Shown piece by piece: positions 7,240-15,695 of a stretch of 64,000 nucleotides of DNA. The stretch covers positions 1-64,000 of the forward strand of contig CAVRAP010000012.1 of the NCBI GenBank assembly GCA_963718995.1, written 5' to 3'. The stretch comes from UBA4744 sp963718995 (lineage in GTDB: Bacteria; Actinomycetota; Acidimicrobiia; Spongiisociales; UBA4744). A model generated the notes under the pieces. That model made no database searches. It was not told where the DNA came from and worked only from the letters and a program-made list of their open reading frames with translations. The translations under genes and the position numbers were made by a program. Position 1 is the stretch's first letter; the number at the start of each line of letters is the position of its first letter.

Positions 7240-8969
7240 TGCTGTGGCGCATACTCCGCACGTACCTCCAGCCCTACAAGCGGGAAATGGTCATCGTGGT
7301 ATTCCTGCAGCTGGCCGGGACCATCGCATCGCTGTACCTACCCGCCCTCAACGCCGACATCATCGACAACGGGGTGGTGCTGGGCGACACCGGCTACATC
7401 ATCCGAACCGGCGGGTTGATGCTGGCCGTTTCGCTGGTCCAGATCGTCAGCACGATCATCGCTGTGTACTTCGGAGCTCGCACCGCCATGGCCTTCGGGA
7501 GGGATCTGCGCTCCGGGACCTTCCACCAGGTGATGGCCTTCTCGCGCCGTGAGCTGGCCCGCTTCGGAGCACCGTCGCTGTTGACCCGCAATACCAACGA
7601 TGTCCAGCAGATCCAGATGCTGGTCCTGATGAGCTTCACGATGCTGGTCACCGCCCCGATCATGATGGTCGGCGGGGTCATCATGGCCCTGCGCGAAGAC
7701 GTCGGTCTGTCCTGGCTGGTCGGCGCCCTCGTCCCGATCCTGGCCGCCATCATCGGGTTCATCGTCAGCAGGATGGTGCCCGGGTTCCGGCTGATGCAGC
7801 GCCGGCTCGACACCGTCAACCAGGTGCTACGCGAACAGACCAGCGGCATCCGGGTAGTGCGGGCGTTCGTGCGGGAGAAGTTCGAGACCGCCCGCTTCGC
7901 CGAGGCCAACAACGACCTCACCGATGTGGCGATCAGCGTTGGTCGCTGGATGGCCGCCATCTTCCCGGCGGTGATGCTGGTGATGAACGCCTCGAGCGTT
8001 GCCGTGCTGTGGTTCGGAGGCATCCGGGTCGACAGCGGGGCCATGCAGGTCGGATCCCTGACCGCCTTCCTGTCCTATCTGATCCAGATCCTGATGGCGG
8101 TGATGATGTCCACCTTCATCTTCATGCTGCTCCCCCGGGCGTCGGTGTCGGCCGACCGGATCGGTGAAGTTCTCGACACCGAACCGTCGGTGGTGCCGCC
8201 CACCGACGGTGTCACCAAACTCCCCCGCCACGGCACCCTGGCGTTCGAACAGGTCGGTTTCCGCTACCCCGGGGCTGCCCAACCGGTCCTCAGCAACATC
8301 AGTTTCGCCGCCCTGCCCGGGCAGACCACCGCCGTCATCGGGTCGACCGGGACGGGCAAGACCACCCTGGTCAACCTGATCCCTCGCCTGTTCGACGCCA
8401 CGGAAGGACGGGTGCTGGTCGACGGGATCGACGTGCGCGACATCGACCCGGACACCCTGTGGGCGACAATCGGCCTGGTTCCCCAGAAGTCCTATCTGTT
8501 CACCGGTACCGTCGCCTCCAACCTCCGCTACGGCAAACCCGACGCCACCGAAGCCGAGATGTGGGAAGCGCTCGAGATAGCCCAGGCCCGCGACTTCGTC
8601 GAAGCGATGCCCGAAGGGCTCGAAGCTCCTATCGCCCAGGGCGGGACCAATGTCTCGGGCGGCCAGCGGCAGCGTCTGGCCATCGCCCGGGCCTTGATCC
8701 GCCATCCCGAGGTGTACCTGTTCGACGATTCGTTCTCCGCCCTCGATGTAGCCACCGACGCCCGGCTCCGCCACGCCCTCGATGCGGTGACCGCCGACGC
8801 CACCGTCGTCATCGTCGCGCAGCGAGTGGCAACCATCATGGACGCCGACCAGATCGTGGTGCTCGAAGACGGCGGGGTGGTCGGGCTCGGCACCCACGAT
8901 GAGCTGCTGGCCACCTGCGCTCCCTACGCCGAGATCGTCGACTCCCAGCTGGAAGCGGAGGCGTCATGA
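7239..8969 (+). CDS. ABC exporter half-transporter, degenerate-site subunit
   Basis: 576 residues: six transmembrane helices (about 15-320), then an ATP-binding domain. The Walker A motif GSTGTGKTT is near residue 367, the signature VSGGQRQR near 472 and Walker B at YLFDDSFSALD near 493. The usual catalytic Glu after Walker B is Asp here. That is the mark of one partner of heterodimeric exporters such as TM287/288, where one of the two ATP sites is non-hydrolytic. It starts inside the regulator stop codon and overlaps the next gene by 4 nt (ATGA). Likely role: efflux of a drug or lipid from the cytoplasm or inner leaflet. Confidence 0.92.
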   Translation: MLWRILRTYLQPYKREMVIVVFLQLAGTIASLYLPALNADIIDNGVVLGDTGYIIRTGGLMLAVSLVQIVSTIIAVYFGARTAMAFGRDLRSGTFHQVMAFSRRELARFGAPSLLTRNTNDVQQIQMLVLMSFTMLVTAPIMMVGGVIMALREDVGLSWLVGALVPILAAIIGFIVSRMVPGFRLMQRRLDTVNQVLREQTSGIRVVRAFVREKFETARFAEANNDLTDVAISVGRWMAAIFPAVMLVMNASSVAVLWFGGIRVDSGAMQVGSLTAFLSYLIQILMAVMMSTFIFMLLPRASVSADRIGEVLDTEPSVVPPTDGVTKLPRHGTLAFEQVGFRYPGAAQPVLSNISFAALPGQTTAVIGSTGTGKTTLVNLIPRLFDATEGRVLVDGIDVRDIDPDTLWATIGLVPQKSYLFTGTVASNLRYGKPDATEAEMWEALEIAQARDFVEAMPEGLEAPIAQGGTNVSGGQRQRLAIARALIRHPEVYLFDDSFSALDVATDARLRHALDAVTADATVVIVAQRVATIMDADQIVVLEDGGVVGLGTHDELLATCAPYAEIVDSQLEAEAS

Positions 8970-10972
8970 CCGAGCCCCGCACCATGGAGAAGACCGAGCG
9001 CATCAGTGGAGGCGGCGGAGGACACGGACGGGGCGGCCCGTTCGGGGGCGGGATGGTCGGCCAGAAACCGCTCAATTTCGGCCCGTCCATCAAACGGCTC
9101 GTCAAGCGGCTCCGCCCCGAACGTCCCAAGGTGATCGCCGTGATCGTGGCCGGGGTGATCAGCGTCGCTCTCACCGCCGCCGGCCCCAAAGTGCTGGGAA
9201 GGGCTACCGACGTGATCTTCGCCGGGTTCATCGGGAAGAACCTGCAGGCCGGGATCAGCAAGGCAGAGGCCATCGAGGCCGCCCGGGCGCAGGGGCAGAA
9301 CCAGTTCGCCGACTTGATCAGTGGCATCGACCTGATCCCCGGGCAGGGCATCGATTTCAACGCCCTGGGGACGGTCCTCCTCATCGTGATCGGCCTCTAC
9401 GCCTTCTCCGCCCTGCTGGGATTCCTGCAGGGATACCTGCTCAACGACGTCGTTCAGCACACGGTGCTGCGGATGCGATCCGAAGTCGAAGACAAGCTCA
9501 ACCGGCTCCCGCTCCGCTACTTCGATCGCCAGCCGCGCGGTGAACTCCTGAGCCGGGTAACCAACGACATCGACAACGTCTCCCAGAGTCTCCAGCAGAC
9601 GATGAGCCAGCTGCTCACCTCGGTGCTGACGGTCGTGTTCATGGTCGGGATGATGATCTACATCTCCCCCACCCTCGCCCTCATCGCCCTGGTGACGATC
9701 CCGGTGACGATGGTGATCGCCGGGCTGATCATGAAACGGTCCCAGAGCCAGTTCATCACCCAGTGGCGACGCACCGGCACCCTCAACGCCCAGATCGAGG
9801 AAGCCTTCACCGGCCATTCTCTCGTCAAGGTGTTCGGCCGCCAGCGCGAAGTCCAGGCGACCTTCGAAGTCGAGAACGACGAACTGTTCAAGGCCAGCTT
9901 CATCGCCCAGTTCCTGTCCGGTCTGATCATGCCGATCACGATGTTCATCGGGAACCTGAACTACGTGATCATTGCCGTGTTGGGCGGCCTGCGGGTCGCC
10001 AGCGGGACCATGACCCTCGGCGACGTGCAGGCGTTCATCCAGTACTCCCGACAGTTCACCCGGCCCGTCACCCAAATAGCCTCGATGGCCAACCTCCTCC
10101 AATCCGGGGTCGCTTCGGCGGAACGGGTCTTCGAGCTGCTCGACGCCGAAGAGGAACCGGACGAGGAAGGCATCACCGCCACCCCCGCCGAGGCGCACGG
10201 CCGGGTGGGGTTCGAGGATGTGTCCTTCCGGTACGAGGAGGACCAGCCGCTGATCGAACATGTGAGCTTCTGCGTCGAGCCCGGCCAGACGGTCGCCATC
10301 GTCGGACCGACCGGCGCAGGCAAGACCACGCTGGTCAACCTCATCATGCGGTTCTACGACCTCGATGCCGGGCGTATCACCCTCGACGGCATCGACATTT
10401 CCGGGCTCCGCCGCGAAGACCTGCGGTCCCAGATCGGCATGGTGCTGCAGGACACCTGGCTCTTCAAAGGCACGATCCGCGAGAACATCGCCTACGGGCG
10501 TCCCGACGCCCCCGAAGAGGACATCCTCACCGCCGCCCGGGCCACGTTCGTCGACCGGTTCGTCGGGAGCCTCCCCGACGGATACGACACCGTCATCGAC
10601 GACGAAGGTGGCAGCATCAGCGCCGGCGAGAAGCAGTTGATCACCATCGCCCGGGCCTTCCTGGCCGACCCCGCACTGCTGATCCTCGACGAGGCGACCA
10701 GCTCGGTCGACACCCGCACCGAACTGCTGGTTCAGCACGCCATGTCGGCGTTGCGGGCCGACCGGACCAGCTTCGTCATCGCCCACCGGCTTTCGACCAT
10801 CCGCGACGCCGATCTGATCCTCGTGATGGAGGAGGGCCGAATCGTCGAACAGGGCGACCACCACCAGTTGCTCGAGATGGACGGTTCCTACGCCGCGCTC
10901 TACCACTCCCAGTTCAGCGGGCCCCGTCTTCCCGAAAACGGCGTCGCCCCGGTAGGCCCGTCACCGGCGTAG
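8966..10972 (+). CDS. ABC exporter half-transporter, catalytic subunit
   Basis: 668 residues with a Gly-rich N-terminal extension (GGGGGHGRGGPFGGG) before six transmembrane helices. The extracytoplasmic loop between helices 1 and 2 is enlarged. The nucleotide-binding domain has Walker A GPTGAGKTT, a degenerate signature ISAGEKQL and a standard Walker B with catalytic Glu (LLILDEATSSVD). The partner at 7239 has the intact signature and the altered Walker B. Together they form one consensus and one degenerate ATP site, as in heterodimeric type IV exporters. It is last in the operon; no clear terminator is seen in the 42 bp before the convergent methyltransferase. Confidence 0.92.
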   Translation: MTEPRTMEKTERISGGGGGHGRGGPFGGGMVGQKPLNFGPSIKRLVKRLRPERPKVIAVIVAGVISVALTAAGPKVLGRATDVIFAGFIGKNLQAGISKAEAIEAARAQGQNQFADLISGIDLIPGQGIDFNALGTVLLIVIGLYAFSALLGFLQGYLLNDVVQHTVLRMRSEVEDKLNRLPLRYFDRQPRGELLSRVTNDIDNVSQSLQQTMSQLLTSVLTVVFMVGMMIYISPTLALIALVTIPVTMVIAGLIMKRSQSQFITQWRRTGTLNAQIEEAFTGHSLVKVFGRQREVQATFEVENDELFKASFIAQFLSGLIMPITMFIGNLNYVIIAVLGGLRVASGTMTLGDVQAFIQYSRQFTRPVTQIASMANLLQSGVASAERVFELLDAEEEPDEEGITATPAEAHGRVGFEDVSFRYEEDQPLIEHVSFCVEPGQTVAIVGPTGAGKTTLVNLIMRFYDLDAGRITLDGIDISGLRREDLRSQIGMVLQDTWLFKGTIRENIAYGRPDAPEEDILTAARATFVDRFVGSLPDGYDTVIDDEGGSISAGEKQLITIARAFLADPALLILDEATSSVDTRTELLVQHAMSALRADRTSFVIAHRLSTIRDADLILVMEEGRIVEQGDHHQLLEMDGSYAALYHSQFSGPRLPENGVAPVGPSPA

Positions 10973-11014
10973 GAGAGAAAGAACCGCCCGGCCCTCGACG
11001 CTAGGTGCGGGGAC

Positions 11015-11773
11015 TCAGCCTGCACGACGGACGACGACCGTGTCCTGGTAGACATCTGACTCCTGGCCGGACCAGCTGCCAAATCGCAGGGAGACGATCG
11101 ACAAGCCGGCAGCTGCGACCTGGTGCTCGACCCAGTCCTGCTCGTAGGCGATTACGTGCAAAGGGTTGTCGGGGTTCATGAACCGGTACGGCCCATCACC
11201 CCGATACGGCAGCGGGAACTCCTGCTCCTCCCCCGCGTCGACCATGCGATACCAGCGGTCACTGAGAAGGAAGAAGGACAGATAGCCCCGGCCGCGACGC
11301 TTCAGCCCGGGCCCGACCTGCTTGAGGTAGTTGGACACCTCGCCCGGCCACATGTGCGTGAATACGCTCGTGGCCATCATCACGTCCGCCCATCCGGGTT
11401 GTAGCTTCAAGTCGACTGTGGCCGCGTCTCGTTGCCCATCCGGGTTATACCGCTCGTTGCGGACATCAAGATGCTCGAACTGGATCTGTGGATTACCAAG
11501 ATTCTGGATGCACCATTCGATGTGCCTAGGCAAGATGTCGAAACCCCGATACACGCCCAGGAACCCGGATCTGATGAGCGCATGCGCCACCCGCCCGTAT
11601 CCGCAGCCGATGTCAACAACGTGGCTGTTCCTGCGCAGGCCCCCGTGAGCTCGAAGATCCTCAAGCAACGTATCGCCAACCTCCATGAAGAGCTCGTCAT
11701 CCTCGGCCATGAATCGCAAGTGCTCAGGCGGAAGGGGTACAACTCGAGGTTCAGACCGTGAAAAGAACCGCAC
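11015..11773 (-). CDS. Class I SAM-dependent methyltransferase
   Basis: 252 residues. Motif I (VVDIGCGYGRVAHAL, residues about 51-65) and the following acidic segment (YRGFDILPRHIEWC) mark the SAM-binding Rossmann fold. MMATSVFTHMWPGEV is the post-motif IV region. The acceptor is unknown; this style is common among methyltransferases near cell-surface sugar or lipid genes, but no such genes lie here. Start is GTG at 11773. Confidence 0.8.
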   Translation of the reverse strand: MRFFSRSEPRVVPLPPEHLRFMAEDDELFMEVGDTLLEDLRAHGGLRRNSHVVDIGCGYGRVAHALIRSGFLGVYRGFDILPRHIEWCIQNLGNPQIQFEHLDVRNERYNPDGQRDAATVDLKLQPGWADVMMATSVFTHMWPGEVSNYLKQVGPGLKRRGRGYLSFFLLSDRWYRMVDAGEEQEFPLPYRGDGPYRFMNPDNPLHVIAYEQDWVEHQVAAAGLSIVSLRFGSWSGQESDVYQDTVVVRRAG

Positions 11774-11903
11774 AGGAACTCAGCCTACGCCAGGTGGTAG
11801 TTCTCCCACTTGACCGATTTCCAACGAAGCTGGGACAGGACGTACACACAAAGCCGGACCAACCGTCCGGTAAGCGCTGAAACCGGCTAACGTGGTGGTA
11901 CAC

Positions 11904-11925
11904 ACGTACTCCATCCGGAGTACGT
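11904..11925. promoter_or_regulatory. 22-bp inverted repeat in the leader of the RRM gene
   Basis: The exact repeat ACGTACTCC-ATCC-GGAGTACGT lies about 145 bp upstream of the RRM start, within a 295-bp region (11774-12068) that has no supported gene. It could be a dyad operator or a hairpin in a long 5' untranslated region. The rest of this gap holds several further G/C hairpins near 11855-11890 and 12020-12040. Long structured leaders are common for cold-induced RNA-binding proteins. Confidence 0.35.
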
Positions 11926-12068
11926 CGCCCGCTCCTCCCACAAGTTCCGTTTGGTGGAGCGACCGCAGGACAACGATGTTCTGGTCGGGCGATTCGCTCG
12001 ACTCCGAAATCCGAGCCGGCGGGGCGGTAGGCCCCCTAACGGATCGACGCTTCGGAAGGAGCACAACT

Positions 12069-12323
12069 ATGTCCAGCAATCTCTACGTGGGGAACCTTTC
12101 GTTCAACACGAGTTCGAGCGACCTGCAAACCCTCTTCGGCGAGCACGGCGAAGTAACCAAAGCGCAGGTCATCAGCGACCGTGAGACCGGCAGATCGCGT
12201 GGCTTCGGCTTCGTCGAGATGGCCACCTCCGAGGCCGCCGAGAAGGCGATCAGCTCGCTCAACGGCCACAGCCTCGACGGACGGAACCTGACCGTCAACG
12301 TCGCCAAGGAGCGCTCGCGCTGA
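12069..12323 (+). CDS. RRM-domain RNA-binding protein
   Basis: 84 residues forming a single RNA recognition motif. RNP2 is LYVGNL (residues 5-10) and RNP1 is RGFGFVEM (44-51), with the aromatic residues that stack on RNA present. A short basic tail (AKERSR) follows. Single-RRM proteins of this kind are known in cyanobacteria (Rbp family) and some actinobacteria as cold- or stress-induced RNA chaperones. A strong ribosome site (GGAAGGAG) precedes the ATG. A small Cys-rich frame begins right at its stop codon. Confidence 0.92.
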   Translation: MSSNLYVGNLSFNTSSSDLQTLFGEHGEVTKAQVISDRETGRSRGFGFVEMATSEAAEKAISSLNGHSLDGRNLTVNVAKERSR

Positions 12324-12490
12324 AGTCAGATCCCCCCAGGACCATTGACGGTGGAAGACGCCGGTGTACGGGATGCGGACATCCCGAGCGCCAGCACTTC
12401 ATGGAAGGCAAGTGCTCAGTTCCGAACTGTGACTGTGTCGACTACCAGCCGCCGGTGACCCCAGAACCAAAAGCCTCTAAAGGGGCTTAG
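12320..12490 (+). CDS. Small Cys-rich, probable zinc-binding protein (start uncertain)
   Basis: An open frame ending at TAG 12490 reads CTGCGHPERQHF, then CSVPNCDCVDYQPP. It has five cysteines and two histidines spaced like a treble-clef or zinc-ribbon knuckle (C-x2-C-G-H ... H ... C-x5-C-x-C). Such 45-60 residue proteins occur in actinobacteria. No ATG/GTG/TTG start fits: candidates are CTG 12320, which overlaps the RRM stop and lies 8 nt behind AAGGAG, or ATT 12344. A one-base indel could instead make this the C-terminal part of the RRM protein. I infer a real coding segment from the motif; the function is unknown. Confidence 0.5.
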   Translation: MKSDPPRTIDGGRRRCTGCGHPERQHFMEGKCSVPNCDCVDYQPPVTPEPKASKGA

Positions 12491-12517
12491 CGCACAGCCC
12501 GTCGCGGGCTCATGCGC
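12490..12517 (+). other. GC-rich hairpin after the small Cys-rich frame
   Basis: GCGCA...TGCGC arms enclose AGCCCG-TCG-CGGGCT, giving a stem of about 11 bp with a 3-nt loop and two mismatched bases. There is no U tract, so it is more likely an RNA-stabilising or processing structure than a terminator. It stands directly before the terminator at 12528. Confidence 0.4.
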
Positions 12518-12527
12518 AACAACAACG

Positions 12528-12575
12528 AACGACCCTGCCAGGACGGTGTTCCGACCCGGCAGGGTCGTTTGGTTT
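12528..12575 (+). terminator. Rho-independent terminator of the RRM transcript
   Basis: A 12-bp perfect stem, AACGACCCTGCC (12528-12539) with GGCAGGGTCGTT (12558-12569), is followed by TGGTTTGG. The loop is 18 nt. It lies between the RRM/Cys-rich pair and dusB, which are on the same strand. Confidence 0.65.
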
Positions 12576-12637
12576 GGGCGGTCCTACGGGTCCTGCGCAA
12601 GCGAGGGAAGCGTGATCGTGCCACCATTGCCAACGCC

Positions 12638-13774
12638 ATGACGTCCTACCCGACTCCATCCCTGCAGATCGGCCCTCTCGAGGTCAACCCTCCCGTAGTG
12701 CTCGCCCCCATGGCGGGCGTCACGAACGCATCGTTCCGAACGCTGTGCAGACGGTTCGGCGCCGGGCTCTATGTCAGCGAGATGCTGGGCGCCCGGGCCA
12801 TCGTCGAGAATCACGCCCGGACATTGCAGTCGGCCGAGTTCGGCGAGAACGAACCCATCCGCAGCATCCAGCTCTATGGCATCGACCCGCACACCGTGGC
12901 GGAAGCCGTCCGGCGACTCGTCGATCAAGATCACATAGACCATATTGACCTCAACTTTGGATGCCCGGCTCCCAAGGTCACCCGCCACGGTGGCGGGGCT
13001 GCCTTGCCATTCAAATGGCGGCGGTTCGAATCGATCGTCACCGCCGCCGTGCAGAGCGCCGGACCGGTTCCGGTCACCGTGAAGTTCCGGATGGGCATCG
13101 ACGACGAACATCTGACGTTCCTCCAGGCCGGTCGGATCAGCGAGGCAGCCGGAGCTGCGGCGGTTGCCCTGCATGCCCGCACCGCTGAACAGCTCTACTC
13201 CGGGACCGCCCGGTGGGCGGCGATCGGCGAGTTGAAAGCGGCGGTCTCGTCTATTCCGGTCCTCGGGAATGGCGACATCTGGGAAGCTTCCGACGCCCTC
13301 ACCATGATCGAACAGACCGGCTGTGACGGCGTGGTGGTCGGACGCGGATGTTTGGGACGACCCTGGCTGTTCCGGGAGCTTTCTGAAGCTTTCGCCGGAC
13401 GGCCGATCACGCCACCGCCGGGGTTGCGGGACGTGGCCTCCATCATGATCGACCATGCCGGGTTGCTCGTCGCTCAATACGGGCGCGGGCGGGGTATCCG
13501 CAGCTTCCGCAAGCACACATCGTGGTATCTCAACGGATTCGTGGTCGGCCACGATGTGCGGCGCAGTCTCAACGCCGTGGACACGGTCGAGCGCATCGAG
13601 GAGCTCATGGCCGGGGTCGATCTGGACCAGGTCTTCCCGGCCGAAGCGGCCCGCCGGCCGCGCGGTCACACCCACGGCCCCCGCCCGGTCAAGCTCCCCC
13701 ACAACTACCTCAACGACCCCGATGCCCTCGAGCGCCTCTCCCCCACCGCCGGCATCGCCGTCTCCGGAGGGTAG
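12638..13774 (+). CDS. dusB: tRNA-dihydrouridine synthase B
   Basis: 378 residues, flavin-dependent reduction of uridines in the tRNA D-loop using FMN and NADPH. Family hallmarks are LAPMAGVTNASFRTLCRRFGA in parts (residues about 23-43), the catalytic-cysteine segment NFGCPAPKV with RHGGGAAL, VKFRMGIDD, LHARTAEQ and the FMN-phosphate motif VVGRGCLGRPWLF. A C-terminal helical RNA-binding domain follows. The canonical K of the Dus motif VxxxGxGAxL is RHGGGAAL here. Start is ATG at 12638, just before MTSYPTPSLQIG; upstream in-frame codons lie in the terminator and are rejected. Confidence 0.92.
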   Translation: MTSYPTPSLQIGPLEVNPPVVLAPMAGVTNASFRTLCRRFGAGLYVSEMLGARAIVENHARTLQSAEFGENEPIRSIQLYGIDPHTVAEAVRRLVDQDHIDHIDLNFGCPAPKVTRHGGGAALPFKWRRFESIVTAAVQSAGPVPVTVKFRMGIDDEHLTFLQAGRISEAAGAAAVALHARTAEQLYSGTARWAAIGELKAAVSSIPVLGNGDIWEASDALTMIEQTGCDGVVVGRGCLGRPWLFRELSEAFAGRPITPPPGLRDVASIMIDHAGLLVAQYGRGRGIRSFRKHTSWYLNGFVVGHDVRRSLNAVDTVERIEELMAGVDLDQVFPAEAARRPRGHTHGPRPVKLPHNYLNDPDALERLSPTAGIAVSGG

Positions 13775-13825
13775 AGCGGCGGGTCGGTTGTCCCCCTCCG
13801 CTGTCAATCATGGACCAGATCGGGG

Positions 13826-14770
13826 TCAGCTTCCACAACCACAGCTGAGCACTTCGACCGGTCCGAGATCGTCGTTGATGTACTCCCAGGCCTGGAGGAA
13901 AGCCCCCTCCCAGACGGTCCCGTTGATGACGATCTCCATCCTTCCGTCGCCGTTCAAGTCGGCCACCGCCGCTACTTCGAAGACGGAGAGACCTCCGAAC
14001 AGATCGTCGAGGTCCTCGACGATGCTCACCCCGAGGATGGCCGATTGCACGTCTCCTTCGATGACCTTGCGGAGATAGACAATGGAGTAGTCGCCCACCT
14101 GAGCAGAGAGGGGATCGTCCGGAATGGTGGTGGCGGCCACGATCACCTCTTCGATCCCGTCACCTTCGAGGTCGGTGCGGATCACCTGCGTGAGGTTGAT
14201 CACGGGACTCCCGGCGATCCGAGAGGCCAGCAGTTCGGACGTGGCTTGGATGTAGGCGGGGATGGACAGACCCAACAACTCCACCGGATAGGGACGCACC
14301 TCCGATCCGGTTTGGATCGCCAGCGCATCGACCTCGAAGAAATCACCCGGGATGTCAGGGTCGAACTCAACACTCACCAGGTCGAGGGGCTCGCAGGATG
14401 GCCGGGCCTCGCTGCCCGTGGTCGAGGTGATCGGTTCATCGAGCTGCACCACCTGGTAGGACTCGCCCCCACTCACCGGCAGGTCGTCGCCGCTTTGCCA
14501 ATTCCCATCCCACCAACCCAGCAGGCACGTCTTCCCCACCGTTAGAAACGTGCCGGGGTCGATCAGCGTGGTGGTCGTCGACGAGACGGTTGAGGTGGTC
14601 GTAGGATCGGTCGACGTGACCGGGAGGGTCGTGGTCGTGGTCGTGGTCGTGATCGCTGCTGTGGAGGTGGTGGTTGTGATGGCGGGGTCGGATGTACAGG
14701 CCGCCAGCAATCCCACTGCGGCCATCAGCACTGCAAGCTCCCGAAACACGGCCGGGGTGAGCCTCATCAT
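13826..14770 (-). CDS. Lipoprotein with VCBS/FG-GAP-like calcium-loop motifs
   Basis: 314 residues from ATG 14770. Signal peptide with lipobox (VGLLAAC), then a low-complexity Thr/Ser linker of about 45 residues, then a globular domain. Two segments, DLEGDGIEEVIVAA and DLNGDGRMEIVINGT, have the DxxGDGxxE pattern of FG-GAP/VCBS beta-propeller or EF-type calcium loops. Probably surface-exposed; the role is unknown. It is convergent with dusB, with about 50 bp between and no clear terminator. Confidence 0.78.
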   Translation of the reverse strand: MMRLTPAVFRELAVLMAAVGLLAACTSDPAITTTTSTAAITTTTTTTTLPVTSTDPTTTSTVSSTTTTLIDPGTFLTVGKTCLLGWWDGNWQSGDDLPVSGGESYQVVQLDEPITSTTGSEARPSCEPLDLVSVEFDPDIPGDFFEVDALAIQTGSEVRPYPVELLGLSIPAYIQATSELLASRIAGSPVINLTQVIRTDLEGDGIEEVIVAATTIPDDPLSAQVGDYSIVYLRKVIEGDVQSAILGVSIVEDLDDLFGGLSVFEVAAVADLNGDGRMEIVINGTVWEGAFLQAWEYINDDLGPVEVLSCGCGS

Positions 14771-14853
14771 CTGCCCAGCGTAACGTACGTGCGCAACGTG
14801 AACGGGGCTTTCCGCAATGCCGGCACTAGGGCTCACCCCGACTGATCGGGAGG

Positions 14854-15153
14854 TCAGCCCAGGCTGTCGCGGTAGACGGCCATCCGGCGAGCTAAATCGA
14901 CCGGGACGCTGCGTAGATCGAGCGCCACGGCGAATTCAGCGTCATCCTTGATAGTGAGGACGAGGTCTTCACCACCCCGGCGGACATGGAATCCATCTTG
15001 TCTGGCGCTGATCCGGGCCTCACCGAGTTGCCACTCGGCGATCGGGATCCCCTCCGACGAGATCCGAACCCGTTCGTCCGACAAGTCGATCACCACGCGA
15101 ACCGCCAACGCCGAACCTCGGGGAGTGCGGAGTGAACCATCGAAGGACGTCAT
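14854..15153 (-). CDS. Conserved-looking small protein, function unknown
   Basis: 99 residues from ATG 15153, which has a strong GGAGGTGG ribosome site 5 nt upstream (itself inside the nearby alternative start 15165). The protein is beta-strand rich: VRVVIDLSDERVRISSEG, EWQLGEARISARQDGFHVRRGGEDLVLTI, each read in parts. The last 30 residues look helical (LARRMAVYRDSLG). The pattern suggests a PH-like or small beta-barrel fold. No signal peptide or membrane segment is seen. I do not recognise the family. Confidence 0.65.
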   Translation of the reverse strand: MTSFDGSLRTPRGSALAVRVVIDLSDERVRISSEGIPIAEWQLGEARISARQDGFHVRRGGEDLVLTIKDDAEFAVALDLRSVPVDLARRMAVYRDSLG

Positions 15154-15328
15154 AACCACCTCCATGGTCTGTCGACGCCCCCCTGCCCTATCCCCAAGAT
15201 ACCTCACCAAACGGATAGTCGACCAGGGGCTTTTGTAGAGTCGGGCCCGATCGTGCCGCAACGGATGGACAAAATCCCCACCTCCATTACGATCAAGGAA
15301 CTATGAAACCCGTTGGAGGAGCAACCAG

Positions 15329-15649
15329 ATGACCGCCACCCGCTTGATGGTTTGGATTGATCAGGATCTCTGCACCGGCGACGGCATCTGCGAGGAGATC
15401 GCCCCCGACGTCTTCGTAGGTCGCGACGACGGTTTGTGGGTCGTCAAAGAAGAGGCCAAGCACTTCGGCAGCTCCATCGTCTTCGACGCCGAGAGCGGTG
15501 ACGGCCACGGCCCGGAAGGGTCGCGAGGCGTCGCCCGGGTCCCCGATGCGATGATCGACGACGTCGTCGAGGCCGCCGAGGAATGCCCCGGCGAGTGCAT
15601 CATGATCGAGCCGTATAACGAGCAGATCATGAACGACCGGGGCGTCTAA
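15329..15649 (+). CDS. [3Fe-4S]-type ferredoxin
   Basis: 106 residues. The cluster ligands follow the actinobacterial P450-type ferredoxin pattern: Cys16-x5-Cys22 (CTGDGIC), followed by APDVF, and then CP in AAEECPGECIMIE. One extra Cys stands where Ala is usual (CPGEC). An insert of about 25 residues in the middle (ESGDGHGPEGSRG) makes it longer than the usual 65-70. It would pass electrons to an oxygenase or a cytochrome P450; no P450 lies in the window. The strong GGAGGAG is well placed for ATG 15329. It is first in a same-strand series with an SDR and a Rieske protein. Confidence 0.85.
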   Translation: MTATRLMVWIDQDLCTGDGICEEIAPDVFVGRDDGLWVVKEEAKHFGSSIVFDAESGDGHGPEGSRGVARVPDAMIDDVVEAAEECPGECIMIEPYNEQIMNDRGV

Positions 15650-15695
15650 CGCGTGATCGGCAGGCGTTGAACGCGCTGATCCGGAAGGTGTTGCG

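Noticed and set aside
8924..10906. 660-residue open frame antisense to the second ABC gene
   Set aside because: Composition dominated by Asp/Gly/His/Val from reverse-complemented codons; the ABC gene on the other strand has all catalytic motifs.
11780..12079. 99-residue minus-strand frame in the RRM leader
   Set aside because: No ribosome site or motif, Arg/Pro-rich composition, and it overlaps hairpins and the RRM ribosome site.
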